From contig NZ_CANMEZ010000012.1 in assembly GCF_947496985.1 (NCBI RefSeq), positions 1-64,000 on the forward strand: 64,000 nt of DNA. Reading direction: 5' to 3'. Source of the DNA: an uncultured Kordia sp. (GTDB taxonomy: Bacteria; Bacteroidota; Bacteroidia; Flavobacteriales; Flavobacteriaceae). The stretch's first letter is position 1, and each line of letters starts with the position of its first letter. This document shows positions 8,559 to 17,571 of the stretch, one piece after another. Under the pieces are notes generated by a model that saw only the letters and a program-made list of their open reading frames with translations, made no database searches and was not told the origin of the DNA. Made by a program: the position numbers and the translations under genes.

Positions 8559-9035
8559 TTACGAATCTGTATCACCACCAATCTCTTCTATATCTTCTTC
8601 AAGTTCGCGACGTTCTTTGTATGTTTCTACAAATTTATTGAGTTTATACGTTTCAATGAGTGTTAGCATTCCAAAAACCAAGAACCCAGTTCCGCCAATT
8701 AAACCATTTTGATTTAGTGCCAAATCATTCGCTTTTATTGCAGGAATGATCATTCCCATTCCTAATAAAAAAATAATAACACCAAAGGAAACATGAAGCG
8801 CCCAATACTTTTTAGAGAGTTCCACAATGGTTTTTTCAAAATCTTGTAATGGATAATACACGAATGTTTTCATGTGAAAAAAAATACTAAACGCACTTGT
8901 ACATGCTAAAAAGAAGAATGCAGAAGACGCTCCTTGAAAACTACGGCTACTGCTATACATTATAAAACTAAATACAAATAATAATATTGTAATGGCAATC
9001 GTAAAAACAAGCAATGCAATTTTTACAACTTTCAT
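8559..9035 (-). CDS. small four-TM membrane protein, paralog 1 of 5
   Basis: A 158-residue membrane protein, first of the tandem array. It has four hydrophobic segments, the loop motif FFHMKTFVYYPL and an acidic tail (ERRELEEDIEEIGGDTDS) that keeps the E-I-x-x-I-G pattern. Its ATG begins one base after the lipB stop, implying translational coupling with lipB. Function unknown; linkage to lipB may only reflect operon structure. Confidence 0.8.
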   Translation of the reverse strand: MKVVKIALLVFTIAITILLFVFSFIMYSSSRSFQGASSAFFFLACTSAFSIFFHMKTFVYYPLQDFEKTIVELSKKYWALHVSFGVIIFLLGMGMIIPAIKANDLALNQNGLIGGTGFLVFGMLTLIETYKLNKFVETYKERRELEEDIEEIGGDTDS

Positions 9036-9036
9036 A

Positions 9037-9744
9037 TTACGACTGCATTTTTAATTCAGCTTCAAATAATGTTTTAAAATGACGCAATAGTTTTTCTTTT
9101 ACTTCATTTTCATCTACATGAGTTTTGCCAAGTTCTACTTGTAAAGAAGTTACTGCTTTTCCACGAATTCCACATGGAATGATATTGTCAAAATAACCTA
9201 AATCAGCATTTACGTTTAACGCATAACCATGCATAGTTACCCAACGACTTGCACGAACGCCCATAGCGCAAATTTTACGCGCAAACGGAGTTCCTACATC
9301 TAACCAAACGCCTGTTTCACCTTCGCTCCTATCAGCTTTTAAACCGTATTCAGCCAAGGTTAAAATAATCATTTCTTCAAGTAAACGTAAGTATTTATGA
9401 ATATCTGTAAAGAAGTTTTCTAAATCTAAAATTGGATAACCCACAATTTGTCCCGGTCCATGATAAGTAATATCTCCACCACGATTAATTTTATAAAATG
9501 TAGCACCTTTTGCAGTAAGTTGCGCTTCATCTAACAATAAATTAGAAATATCACCGCTTTTCCCAAGTGTATATACATGCGGATGTTCTACAAATAAAAA
9601 ATGATTCGACGTTTCTAAATTTGCATCTTCACGCCTATTTCTAATTTTAGTATCTAAAATTTCCTTAAATAGTTCTTCTTGAAAATCCCAAGTTTCTTTA
9701 TAATCTTTCGTTCCTAAATCCTGTACTTGTATTGTTTTGTTCAA
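9037..9744 (-). CDS. lipB: octanoyl-[acyl-carrier-protein]-protein octanoyltransferase
   Basis: LipB moves octanoate from acyl carrier protein to lipoyl-domain lysines, the first step of lipoate synthesis. The family signatures are all present: RGGDITYHGPGQIVGYPILDL-like core (residues about 84-104), GEGETG-like GVWLD segment, MHGYALNVNADLGYF, and the catalytic Cys/Lys pair in NIIPCGIRGKAVTS. The length of 235 residues is normal. Its product would serve lipoyl enzymes such as the 2-oxoacid dehydrogenase E2 encoded at 46400-47716. It is the first gene of the operon with the five membrane paralogs. Confidence 0.95.
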   Translation of the reverse strand: MNKTIQVQDLGTKDYKETWDFQEELFKEILDTKIRNRREDANLETSNHFLFVEHPHVYTLGKSGDISNLLLDEAQLTAKGATFYKINRGGDITYHGPGQIVGYPILDLENFFTDIHKYLRLLEEMIILTLAEYGLKADRSEGETGVWLDVGTPFARKICAMGVRASRWVTMHGYALNVNADLGYFDNIIPCGIRGKAVTSLQVELGKTHVDENEVKEKLLRHFKTLFEAELKMQS

Positions 9745-9884
9745 AGCATGTATATTTTCAACTACAAAAATACGACATTATCAAAAAAGGAGATTCCTTT
9801 TAACAAAACTATTTGAAAAGTATAAATTCATTTTCTTTGCTTTACCAACATTTCGAAAGCACTGAATGTGACAAATAAAAACAA

Positions 9885-9919
9885 AAAAGCGGAAACACTA
9901 TAATCGTATTTCCGCTTTT
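9885..9919 (-). terminator. rho-independent terminator after the 252-residue lipoprotein gene
   Basis: AAAAGCGGAAA (9885-9895) pairs with TTTCCGCTTTT (9909-9919) as an 11-bp stem. It lies 22 bases beyond the stop of the minus-strand lipoprotein gene and upstream of lipB. Confidence 0.75.
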
Positions 9920-9941
9920 ATATATAATGTATTACGTTTTA

Positions 9942-10700
9942 TTATTTCTCTAACTCAACTTCTACATTTAGCATTTCTGGGTTTGTAATATATTGCAAAA
10001 AGTTCACTTCTAACGTAAAGCTTTTTCCATCTTCATTAATAGTTGCACCTTCTAAAGATACAGACTTAATTTTCTTAGGAAAATGATAGTTTAATGTATA
10101 ACCAGATGAAGCAAACATCATTTTAGCTTGCCCTAAACTATCTTTTACAGCTGCTAATTTGGCTTTATCTAATACGACTACTTCACGTTTAAAAACATTT
10201 CCTTTGAAAGAGTAATTTGTCTCAGTTACACCTTCCGAACCTAAAGCCGACATAGGATTTGCAGCTGCTTGCGAGTTAGGGTTTTTGTTTTTATCTACCT
10301 TTCCTGCTGCGTTCATTGCTGAAAACATATCTTGCAATTCACTCACACTATTAAAGTTAGCAAACATATCCATGCCCATTTTCTTTTTTTCAGCATCCAT
10401 AACCATGTGCATCTGAAAAGCTTCTAAATTCTTTAATTTATCCTGCTCTGCTTGCGACAACTTAGAAATACTATCTTGTTGATCTTTAAAAAGATCTTTA
10501 AATGAAATAATAGAATCAATTCTTTTTCCATCATTACTTTTCATCATTTCTTCGCCCATTATGTCCATTAATTCGGCTCCGTCCATGTTAAAAGAAACTT
10601 TTCCTGTTCCATCGTCATTGATGTAAATGTTTTCAGAAAATTGACAACTTGTAAATAATGTTAGAAACGCAATTACTGCTCCTAAATAGATTTTTTTCAT
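9942..10700 (-). CDS. conserved flavobacterial-type lipoprotein, function unknown
   Basis: A 252-residue lipoprotein with lipobox LTLFTSC (Cys19). The mature part starts FSENIYINDDGTGKVSFNMDGAEL, a beta-hairpin-like start seen in uncharacterised Bacteroidetes lipoproteins. It continues with a long Met- and Lys-rich helical middle (about 45-150) and a C-terminal beta-rich part (VFKREVVVLDKAKL to LNVEVELEK). The Met-rich helix (MHMVMDAEKKKMGMDMF) is unusual. It lies downstream of the Pmp3 gene on the same strand, 21 bases away, and probably shares its transcript. No catalytic motif was seen. Confidence 0.7.
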   Translation of the reverse strand: MKKIYLGAVIAFLTLFTSCQFSENIYINDDGTGKVSFNMDGAELMDIMGEEMMKSNDGKRIDSIISFKDLFKDQQDSISKLSQAEQDKLKNLEAFQMHMVMDAEKKKMGMDMFANFNSVSELQDMFSAMNAAGKVDKNKNPNSQAAANPMSALGSEGVTETNYSFKGNVFKREVVVLDKAKLAAVKDSLGQAKMMFASSGYTLNYHFPKKIKSVSLEGATINEDGKSFTLEVNFLQYITNPEMLNVEVELEK

Positions 10701-10721
10701 GTGTTTTAATTAAATATTTAT

Positions 10722-10880
10722 TTATTTGTTTGGATTATTTAAAATAACTAGTGCCGCAATGGTTCCAGGAACCCAACCGCATATCCACAAAAGAAAGACA
10801 ATTAATATTGATCCACAACCTTTATCTAATACTGATAACGGCGGGAATATAATTGCTAATAATACTCTCCAAATACTCAT
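10722..10880 (-). CDS. Pmp3/YqaE family membrane peptide
   Basis: A 52-residue, very hydrophobic protein found by translating the minus strand here. It begins MSIWRVLLAIIFPPLSVL, continues through KGCGSILIVFLLWICGWVPG and ends in IAALVILNNPNK. This is the complete Pmp3/YqaE (UPF0057) layout: two transmembrane helices, PP in the first helix, the DKGCG turn and the CGWVPG motif in the second. Family members are small plasma-membrane proteins linked to ion and stress tolerance. The gene is antisense to a longer open frame on the plus strand (10726-11007) that has no family features and is rejected. Confidence 0.93.
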   Translation of the reverse strand: MSIWRVLLAIIFPPLSVLDKGCGSILIVFLLWICGWVPGTIAALVILNNPNK

Positions 10881-10995
10881 AATGTTTTTTAATTTGATGA
10901 TTGATGATAACTATATGACTCATAAACAAGTAAAATGTTACACCAACTACATATCATATAAAATACCATACTGCAAATATTTCAAGATGAGTTCA

Positions 10996-11026
10996 TTGGT
11001 ATACTAATGAAATGTATTTATCTTTG
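10996..11026 (+). promoter_or_regulatory. lysS promoter (TTG-N20-TATCTTTG)
   Basis: TTG at 10996-10998 is followed after 20 bases by TATCTTTG at 11019-11026, matching the flavobacterial consensus. The lysS ATG is 27 bases downstream. Confidence 0.6.
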
Positions 11027-11053
11027 CGAACTTAAAATTTACACAAAAATACT

Positions 11054-12742
11054 ATGCAATTATCAGAACAAGAAATCGTTCGTAGAGAAAAACTATCAAA
11101 GTTGCGCGAACTAGGCATTAACCCGTATCCTGCAAATCTTTATCCTGTAAATCATACTTCGAAACAGATAAAGGAAAAATTTGCTGAAGGTAAACAGGTG
11201 GTAATTGCTGGTAGATTGATGTCGCGTCGTATTCAAGGTTCGGCTTCATTTGCAGAATTACAAGATGCTGACGGAAGAATTCAAGTGTATTTTAATAGAG
11301 ATGAAATTTGTCCTGGAGAAGATAAATCTCATTACAATGATGTCTATAAGAAATTACTAGATATTGGTGATTTTATCGGAATTGAAGGAGAATTGTTTAC
11401 AACGAAAGTTGGTGAAAAAACAGTAATGGTAAAAGGATTTACTTTATTAAGCAAAGCTTTAAAACCATTGCCACTTCCTAAAGAAAAAGATGGAGTTGTC
11501 TATGATAAGTTTGATGACCCTGAACAACGTTACCGTCAGCGTTACGCTGATTTAGTGGTAAATCCAGAAGTGAAAGAAGTGTTTGTAAAGCGTACAAAAT
11601 TATTCAACGCTATGCGTAATTTCTTTAATGAAGCTGGCTATTTTGAAGTAGAAACGCCAATTTTACAACCAATTCCTGGTGGAGCTGCGGCACGTCCGTT
11701 TGTAACACATCACAACTCATTGAATATTCCATTATATATGCGAATTGCCAATGAATTGTATTTAAAAAGATTGATTGTTGGTGGATTTGATGGTGTTTAT
11801 GAATTTTCTAAAAACTTCCGTAACGAAGGAATGGATCGTACGCACAATCCAGAATTTACAGCTATGGAAATCTATGTTTCATACAAAGATTACAACTGGA
11901 TGATGGATTTCGCAGAATCTTTGTTAGAACACTGTGCTATTGCCGTAAACGGGACAACAACAGCGACATTTGGTGAACATACAATTGATTTTAAAGCGCC
12001 TTATAAGCGTGTTACTATGACACAATCAATCATTGACTTTACAGGATTTGACATTACTGGAAAATCTGAAGACGAATTACGTGAAGCTGCCAAAGGCATG
12101 GGAATTGACGTTGATGAAACAATGGGTAAAGGAAAATTGATTGATGAGATTTTTGGTGAAAAATGTGAAGGAAATTATATTGAACCAACGTTCATTACAG
12201 ATTATCCAAAAGAGATGAGTCCGCTGTGTAAAGAACACCGTGAAAATCCTGAATTAACAGAACGTTTTGAATTAATGGTTTGTGGAAAAGAAATTGCAAA
12301 TGCATATTCTGAATTGAACGATCCTATTGATCAACGTGAACGCTTTGAACACCAATTAAAATTAGCTCAAAAAGGTGACGATGAAGCAACTGAATTTATA
12401 GATCATGACTTTTTACGTGCGTTAGAATACGGAATGCCTCCAACTTCTGGAATGGGAATTGGTATGGATCGTTTGATTATGTTTTTAACAAACAATCCTT
12501 CAATTCAGGAAGTATTATTCTTTCCTCAAATGAAACCTGAACGCAAGCAAGTTGCTTTGACTGACGAAGCAAAAGCAGTGTTAGAGATTTTAAAGAAAAC
12601 TGAAAAATTGCCATTAGCCGATTTAAAAGTGCAAGCTGGATTATCGAACAAAAAGTGGGATAAATCTATAAAAGAACTGACAAAAAACAACTTAGCAAAA
12701 GTTGAGAAAAACGATGATGGACTTTTTGTAGAAATCGTCTAA
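11054..12742 (+). CDS. lysS: lysyl-tRNA synthetase, class II
   Basis: This enzyme charges tRNA-Lys with lysine. The N-terminal OB-fold anticodon-binding domain covers roughly residues 50-150 (VVIAGRLMSRRIQGSASFAE). The class II core follows, with motif 1 around VETPILQPIPGGAAARPF, motif 2 in FRNEGMDRTHNPEF, and motif 3 in GMGIGMDRLIMFL. The length is 562 residues. About 60 residues beyond motif 3 (EAKAVLEILKKTEKLPLADL and on) form an extra C-terminal helical tail, as I recall from other Bacteroidetes LysRS. The gene stands alone with its own promoter and a terminator. Confidence 0.97.
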   Translation: MQLSEQEIVRREKLSKLRELGINPYPANLYPVNHTSKQIKEKFAEGKQVVIAGRLMSRRIQGSASFAELQDADGRIQVYFNRDEICPGEDKSHYNDVYKKLLDIGDFIGIEGELFTTKVGEKTVMVKGFTLLSKALKPLPLPKEKDGVVYDKFDDPEQRYRQRYADLVVNPEVKEVFVKRTKLFNAMRNFFNEAGYFEVETPILQPIPGGAAARPFVTHHNSLNIPLYMRIANELYLKRLIVGGFDGVYEFSKNFRNEGMDRTHNPEFTAMEIYVSYKDYNWMMDFAESLLEHCAIAVNGTTTATFGEHTIDFKAPYKRVTMTQSIIDFTGFDITGKSEDELREAAKGMGIDVDETMGKGKLIDEIFGEKCEGNYIEPTFITDYPKEMSPLCKEHRENPELTERFELMVCGKEIANAYSELNDPIDQRERFEHQLKLAQKGDDEATEFIDHDFLRALEYGMPPTSGMGIGMDRLIMFLTNNPSIQEVLFFPQMKPERKQVALTDEAKAVLEILKKTEKLPLADLKVQAGLSNKKWDKSIKELTKNNLAKVEKNDDGLFVEIV

Positions 12743-12782
12743 TTTCAAATTAACTCAACTTAGTAGTTAAAGTATATTATAA

Positions 12783-12863
12783 AAAAGCGGTCAAAAACAT
12801 ACTAAAAGCCTCATTCTGAATTTAATTCGGTTTGACGAAAATGTTACCTTTTAGACCGCTTTT
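12783..12863. terminator. bidirectional terminator region with long closing stem
   Basis: AAAAGCGGTC (12783-12792) pairs with GACCGCTTTT (12854-12863). The 60 bases between can fold into further short hairpins (AACAT with ATGTT; CTGAAT with ATTCGG using a GU pair). It separates the convergent lysS and the 469-residue membrane protein gene, whose stop is one base away. Confidence 0.65.
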
Positions 12864-12864
12864 C

Positions 12865-14274
12865 TTAGTTACGCCAAGCTTCAAAACTTGTAGGTACTTT
12901 TTCGTCGTGAAATAGCTTTAAGAACTCTGTCATGTTTTTTGCAATATATCTCGGCTTCATTCTAGGTTTTACTAAAATGATTTGACCTACATGTCCTTTT
13001 TTTCCTGGAAGCATATCTACAGCATAGGAAAATGTGTCATCATCATAAAAAGGAATCCAATACGGACTTGCGTATACAGGCAATAATCGTTCGTCAATTT
13101 CATCTTTTTTCGTAAGTGCATCAAGGGTTGCGTACTCATACCTTGCATATGATTTTTTTGTCTTTGAATAGAAAAAATTCCAATTAAGAAACGGACCATT
13201 TCCATCATGTCGTTTAAACATTCTTCTCAATTCATCTGGAAGTATATTGCCCGTTTCCAACGTAAATTTACATTCATACAATCCTCTTCTCTCTTCATTT
13301 GCTGGTCTTGAGCTATATGAAAATCTAAATTTAGCACGCATCTTTTCCCATGCTTTTTCTTCTTTAACAAGATCAACTGCTGCAATTTTTTCATCTTTTT
13401 TACCGTAGTCAGCAAATAGTTGTAGTTTTTCTTGCTTGTTTTTAAATACATCTTCACTTTTTTCATAATACCAATCATTTGCATAAAAACCATATAGCGG
13501 AGTTGGCGACTTGTATTCTGTTTTATATGCTTCAGCAGGCGTATGCAACAACTTCAAGTTATCATTTTCATAGAGTGCAATGAAGTAATCATAATACTTT
13601 TTTGGATATTTCTGTATTAAAAAGTTTTTAATTTGACTTACCAATACACAACCTTCTGCTCCTTTTAACTTTCCTGTTTCCTTTACGTCAATTAGCAACA
13701 ATAACTTGTGATCTTCAATTTTAGATAAAAGTGCAACTTGATCTGTGTTTAGGTGATATTCAGAAAACTGAAACTCTTCTTTTATGGTATACGAGATAGA
13801 ATCTGTAGCAAAACTAGGTGTAAGCTGTATACTTTGTTTATCGTTTGCAAACACTTCTTTCCTTTGTTCAACTCTTACCGCTTCTGCCGCTTTTTCTTCT
13901 TCGTATTTTGCTTCTTGCATCACTTCTTCTACATAAGCAGATCCGAAAAAGAGTATAGCAGAAACTAGTTTATACAAAATAAATATTGGCGCAATTAAAT
14001 GCCATATTGGTCTTCTGATTTTCTCCTGTTGTACAGCTTTTTTAATGTCTTCTGGGAAATTTTCCTTCGCGACCGTATTATGACAGTCTATACATTTTAC
14101 ATATAGTTCCTTTCGCAAAGGAATTACAGGAATCCAAAAGAAATGAAAATAGTGCGCTCTCCCTTTTAACATGTATGATTTTTTTCCCTGACAATAGGAA
14201 CAGTTTGTATTTGCGTTCAAGTATTTTTCGGTAAGCTTCGTTGCTCTGGATCCAAAAATTAAGAAATATGGCAT
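12865..14274 (-). CDS. zinc-ribbon membrane protein of unknown function
   Basis: A 469-residue protein. The N-terminus holds two Cys pairs (C25-x2-C28 and C61-x2-C64), consistent with a cytoplasmic zinc ribbon. It includes the phrase HYFHFFWIPVIPLRKELYVKC, typical of zinc-ribbon family proteins in Bacteroidetes. A transmembrane helix lies at about 92-115 (WHLIAPIFILYKLVSAILFF), then a charged coiled-coil-like stretch (EEVMQEAKYEEEKAAEAVR). The remaining 330 residues form a soluble domain rich in aromatic residues (YYDYFIALYEND, LYGFYANDWYYEK). A cytoplasmic sensor joined to an exported domain is a possible reading, but no function can be assigned. Confidence 0.65.
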   Translation of the reverse strand: MPYFLIFGSRATKLTEKYLNANTNCSYCQGKKSYMLKGRAHYFHFFWIPVIPLRKELYVKCIDCHNTVAKENFPEDIKKAVQQEKIRRPIWHLIAPIFILYKLVSAILFFGSAYVEEVMQEAKYEEEKAAEAVRVEQRKEVFANDKQSIQLTPSFATDSISYTIKEEFQFSEYHLNTDQVALLSKIEDHKLLLLIDVKETGKLKGAEGCVLVSQIKNFLIQKYPKKYYDYFIALYENDNLKLLHTPAEAYKTEYKSPTPLYGFYANDWYYEKSEDVFKNKQEKLQLFADYGKKDEKIAAVDLVKEEKAWEKMRAKFRFSYSSRPANEERRGLYECKFTLETGNILPDELRRMFKRHDGNGPFLNWNFFYSKTKKSYARYEYATLDALTKKDEIDERLLPVYASPYWIPFYDDDTFSYAVDMLPGKKGHVGQIILVKPRMKPRYIAKNMTEFLKLFHDEKVPTSFEAWRN

Positions 14275-14441
14275 GCTCTTGTGTAAAAGTGAATGAATTT
14301 CAAAACTAATTTTTTTGATTCAATTAAAATAAAAGTTTATTGATAAATTTTCTAAAGTACAATTCGATTTTTGGCAACAATTTCTCAGTTTTTAATTCCT
14401 TCTTTTATCGTTTACACTCGCTAAATTGCGACCACAACTCT

Positions 14442-14472
14442 TTTGTTTCATTTTTGATGTTTGATACTTTTA
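14442..14472 (+). promoter_or_regulatory. promoter-like TTTG-N19-TACTTTTA
   Basis: TTTG at 14442-14445 and TACTTTTA at 14465-14472 are 19 bases apart. They lie 29 bases before the ATG of the broken lanthipeptide-like gene. It suggests that this gene was once, or still is, transcribed. Confidence 0.45.
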
Positions 14473-14500
14473 CTTCATTATTAAAACAAACTTTTATATT

Positions 14501-14721
14501 ATGAAAAAGAAATTTAAACAACTTGATATTAAACAAAAAGTCAATTTCTAATCTAAGCGAAAAATTTGTAATTATTAGGTGGAAGAAATAAAATGTCTAT
14601 CATTATTAAATGTCTAATTGGGCCATCAAATGATACTTTAGATCGCGACTGCCCATCTTCTTGGTGTCAACCAATACAATTTAATCAAATTATAAAGAAG
14701 CCTAGGAAACTATTTACTTGA
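14501..14721 (+). pseudogene. frameshifted lanthipeptide-like precursor
   Basis: Three reading frames together give a recognisable precursor. From ATG 14501 the frame reads MKKKFKQLDIKQ and stops at 14549. In a second frame the same stretch continues as KSISNLSEKFVI. In the third frame, from 14575, it reads LGGRNKMSIIIKCLIG and later DRDCPSSWCQPI, ending at the TGA at 14719. Put together this is a class I leader (MKKxxKxLxIxxKSISNL), a double glycine and a short core with Cys, Ser and Thr. The layout is that of the intact peptide at 3751-3951. At least two frameshifts would be needed, so I call it a pseudogene. The rest of the 14275-14806 gap shows only the promoter-like element. Confidence 0.5.
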
Positions 14722-14806
14722 GCTTTTTTATTTACAATACATCTCGACTAACTAGAATTGTATTTTTCATATCTTTAACACAAATTAAAACTCAAACTAC
14801 AATTAG

Positions 14807-15856
14807 GTGAAGCGTTCTCGAGATTCCAGATATGATAAAAAACGTTCGCGCGACAAGAAAGACGATAAGCGAAAATTAAAATTTAGTACGAAAAGTACTG
14901 AAAGTAGAGATAAAAACGAACGCTCTCGATCTAGTAATAAGGATGAAAGAAGAAAACTTCCTGAAAAAAGAACGCCAAAATCTGAAATTCAGAATGTTCC
15001 TAAAGAACAACCTATACTTCAAGAAAAAGTACTTCCAACGCCAGAACGTTCTGTAGATTATGAAGTTTTTTCACAAGGAGATAAGAAGTATCAAGAACGT
15101 ACTACACATCGGAAAAAGAAAAGTGGTTATCCTAAAATTGCATTGCCACTTGCTGTTGTTGGGATTCTTTTCCTTTTTAGAATTTTATTAAATATTGGCG
15201 GTTCTGATTCTGGATCAAGTTCTACTAATATTCCTGAAAGGTACGATCCTGTATATGAAGATAGAGTCACAACAACGACAACGACACCCACAAGAAAACG
15301 CAAAAAAATCAATGCTGCTGCCTTTATCATTGGAAAAGGAAAGCGTTTACGAGAGATTACACAACTTGAAAAAGATTCTACCATCCCTATTATTCCGAAT
15401 GTAAAAGTTCGTTTATTTAAAGGATTTCATGTATATGATTCGAAAGAGTTTCCTAGTATTCCAATACTAGCTTCGTATTCTAAATATCACTTTTTCTATG
15501 ATGTTCAAAAGAAAAATCCTGAGCAATCCATGAGTGAACAATGGAGCATTATACGTGAAAAACTTGCCGAAAGAGCGTATAAGGGATATTTTGTATATCA
15601 ATATCCTAAAGAATATAAAGTTGACGATTTGTTAATAAACGAAACTGAGTTTTCAATTTCGACAAAAGGCAATATTGTATATGGTGTAGCTACGCTTGTC
15701 GAATATAAAAACAAACGTTATTTCTTTCAATTTATCTCCAAAGAAAAAGAAGATAAAGAGCCTAATTATAATTATCTACGAAAGTACCTCAACTATTATT
15801 TAAAGATCAAAGCTGCAAATGGATCATATGATAGCGCTGATGATTTGAGTAGTTAA
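14807..15856 (+). CDS. basic-tail single-pass membrane protein, function unknown
   Basis: A 349-residue protein starting at GTG. No earlier in-frame start is credible because the upstream sequence is AT-rich and without coding character. Residues 1-105 are extremely basic and polar (KRSRDSRYDKKRSRDKKDDK and similar), so this part is probably cytoplasmic and possibly nucleic-acid or phospholipid associated. One transmembrane helix lies at about 109-130 (PKIALPLAVVGILFLFRILL), followed by a Ser/Thr-rich linker with a run of Thr. An exported domain of about 170 residues (VRLFKGFHVYDSKEF to YYLKIKAANG) completes it. No family was recognised. It diverges from the zinc-ribbon gene. Confidence 0.6.
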   Translation: MKRSRDSRYDKKRSRDKKDDKRKLKFSTKSTESRDKNERSRSSNKDERRKLPEKRTPKSEIQNVPKEQPILQEKVLPTPERSVDYEVFSQGDKKYQERTTHRKKKSGYPKIALPLAVVGILFLFRILLNIGGSDSGSSSTNIPERYDPVYEDRVTTTTTTPTRKRKKINAAAFIIGKGKRLREITQLEKDSTIPIIPNVKVRLFKGFHVYDSKEFPSIPILASYSKYHFFYDVQKKNPEQSMSEQWSIIREKLAERAYKGYFVYQYPKEYKVDDLLINETEFSISTKGNIVYGVATLVEYKNKRYFFQFISKEKEDKEPNYNYLRKYLNYYLKIKAANGSYDSADDLSS

Positions 15857-15889
15857 TATCTATTTGAGATAGCTTCATTTACTTTCAGA

Positions 15890-17392
15890 CTAACTTGCTT
15901 TCACCAATGCTAACGTAGTTTGATATAAATCGGTTTTGTTCATTTTGGCTTTTAGCCAAGCATAAAAACTCATCACAAAAATATCTTCTTGTTCTGGAGA
16001 TTTCCATTCAAAAGAAGCTTCTACTGTTGACAAAAATTCTTCAGAAGTTACATTTTCTGGTGTTTGATAATAACTTTTCACAAACTTCAAAAAAGTAATT
16101 ACACGTTGTTCTCCAGATTTTTTTAAAAATGGATAATACTTGCGTTGGAAACTTACAAAACGTGAATCGACATAGGAAATATTTCCTAATTCAATATGTA
16201 ATAAGAGCTCAATTAAGTTTTTCTTAATCACCCATTCAACTCCTGCTTTTTCTTCATACCATTTGTCTGTATGATAGAATTTTGAAAATACTTGTTGTGC
16301 TTTTTTAAATTCTCCTTGTTGAAAGTAAAATACAATCAAACTCAAATGCACATCTAGCATCACTTCTAAATCAAACTTCTTTACTTGACTTATGGTTTCC
16401 AAAATTGAAATAGCCTCTGTGGCATTTCCTGAATAGTTATGATTTAGCGCCACCAAACATTGATATGGCAACAACGAAGCTTTGTAAAATTTTCGCTTTT
16501 GCCGTTCCATTTCTTGATGCATCAAGTCTAAATACTCCAAGCTTTCCGCGAATGCTTTCTTCCTAAAAAAGATATTCGCAATAATATATAATACTTTTAT
16601 ATGATAAAATAAATGCTTGTCGGTTTGTTTCAATCGGTTGGAAATATCTTTGTAGTTCTCCAATAAAAATGGTGTAATTGTAAAAAAGTCTTTCGTTACT
16701 GAAGCTGCCGAACTTACCATTTGTGCTAATTGATACAACGATTTATAGGTTAATCCTATTTCTTGTGAAATTCCAAAACGCGTATACGTTTCTTGAATCA
16801 ATTGCTGAAATGAGATAATTTCACCTTTATACACCACTTTTTGTACATTTTCTTTTATCACAGCATATGCCATGTTCAACTTTTCTTCTTGTAGAAAATC
16901 TTTTTGATTTGCAGTAAACTTTTCAATTAATTTTTCTAATGGCGGTGCAAACGAAGTTGTGTGTGCATATTGTATTTGTGTATGATATACTTCATTTAAC
17001 AATGAAAAATGCAAAATATCGCGTGCTTTCTTTTCTGCTTTGTTTAATACTTTGAAAGCCGTTTTGTACTGTTTCTGTAATAATAAGTTACGAGCAACCA
17101 ACACTCGCTTGGTAATATCGAGTTCATCTGAAACTTCATGCGTCAAACTTTGTGTTGCCATAAAATCAAGTAATGAACTCCACAAACGTTTCCGCAAAGC
17201 ATGATACGCGCTCTTATTATCCTTTCCATATAGCTTTTTAGGAATTTCCTTAGCAGGATAATTTACTAATAACAACTTAAACAATTGTACATTTTTCGTA
17301 TCGTGTCGCTTGTTTTTATAAGTAAGATATTTTACAAATTCTTGTTGTTCTTCTTTAGAAAACTGAGAAATCATCACATCAATTGCAATCAT
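15890..17392 (-). CDS. helical-repeat (TPR-like) protein of unknown function
   Basis: A 500-residue cytoplasmic protein that is almost entirely helical. Helix pairs recur at about 35-40 residues (for example LVARNLLLQKQYKTAFKVLNKAEKK, YILANIFFRKKAFAESLEYLDL and VFYFQQGEFKKAQQVFSKFY; shown in pieces here). This spacing suggests a TPR-like solenoid used for protein binding. The start MIAIDVMISQFSKEEQQEF has no signal peptide. It is convergent with the basic-tail membrane protein gene. Function unknown. Confidence 0.65.
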   Translation of the reverse strand: MIAIDVMISQFSKEEQQEFVKYLTYKNKRHDTKNVQLFKLLLVNYPAKEIPKKLYGKDNKSAYHALRKRLWSSLLDFMATQSLTHEVSDELDITKRVLVARNLLLQKQYKTAFKVLNKAEKKARDILHFSLLNEVYHTQIQYAHTTSFAPPLEKLIEKFTANQKDFLQEEKLNMAYAVIKENVQKVVYKGEIISFQQLIQETYTRFGISQEIGLTYKSLYQLAQMVSSAASVTKDFFTITPFLLENYKDISNRLKQTDKHLFYHIKVLYIIANIFFRKKAFAESLEYLDLMHQEMERQKRKFYKASLLPYQCLVALNHNYSGNATEAISILETISQVKKFDLEVMLDVHLSLIVFYFQQGEFKKAQQVFSKFYHTDKWYEEKAGVEWVIKKNLIELLLHIELGNISYVDSRFVSFQRKYYPFLKKSGEQRVITFLKFVKSYYQTPENVTSEEFLSTVEASFEWKSPEQEDIFVMSFYAWLKAKMNKTDLYQTTLALVKAS

Positions 17393-17571
17393 TATATCGT
17401 TTGTTTTAAAATATTCAAATGACTTATAATCAATAAATTAAATTATTTATATCAATATAAATATAGTCCTTTTTATTGAAAAATTGAATTTTGCAACTAA
17501 AAATCTCACCGCATATTTGTCCTGTAATCAAAAACAAAAATTAAATCAAGTAACATTTAAATTATAGTATT

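Noticed and set aside
10726-11007. 93-codon plus-strand ORF upstream of lysS
   Set aside because: It covers the Pmp3 gene on the other strand, has no family features, and its 3' part overlaps the lysS promoter region.
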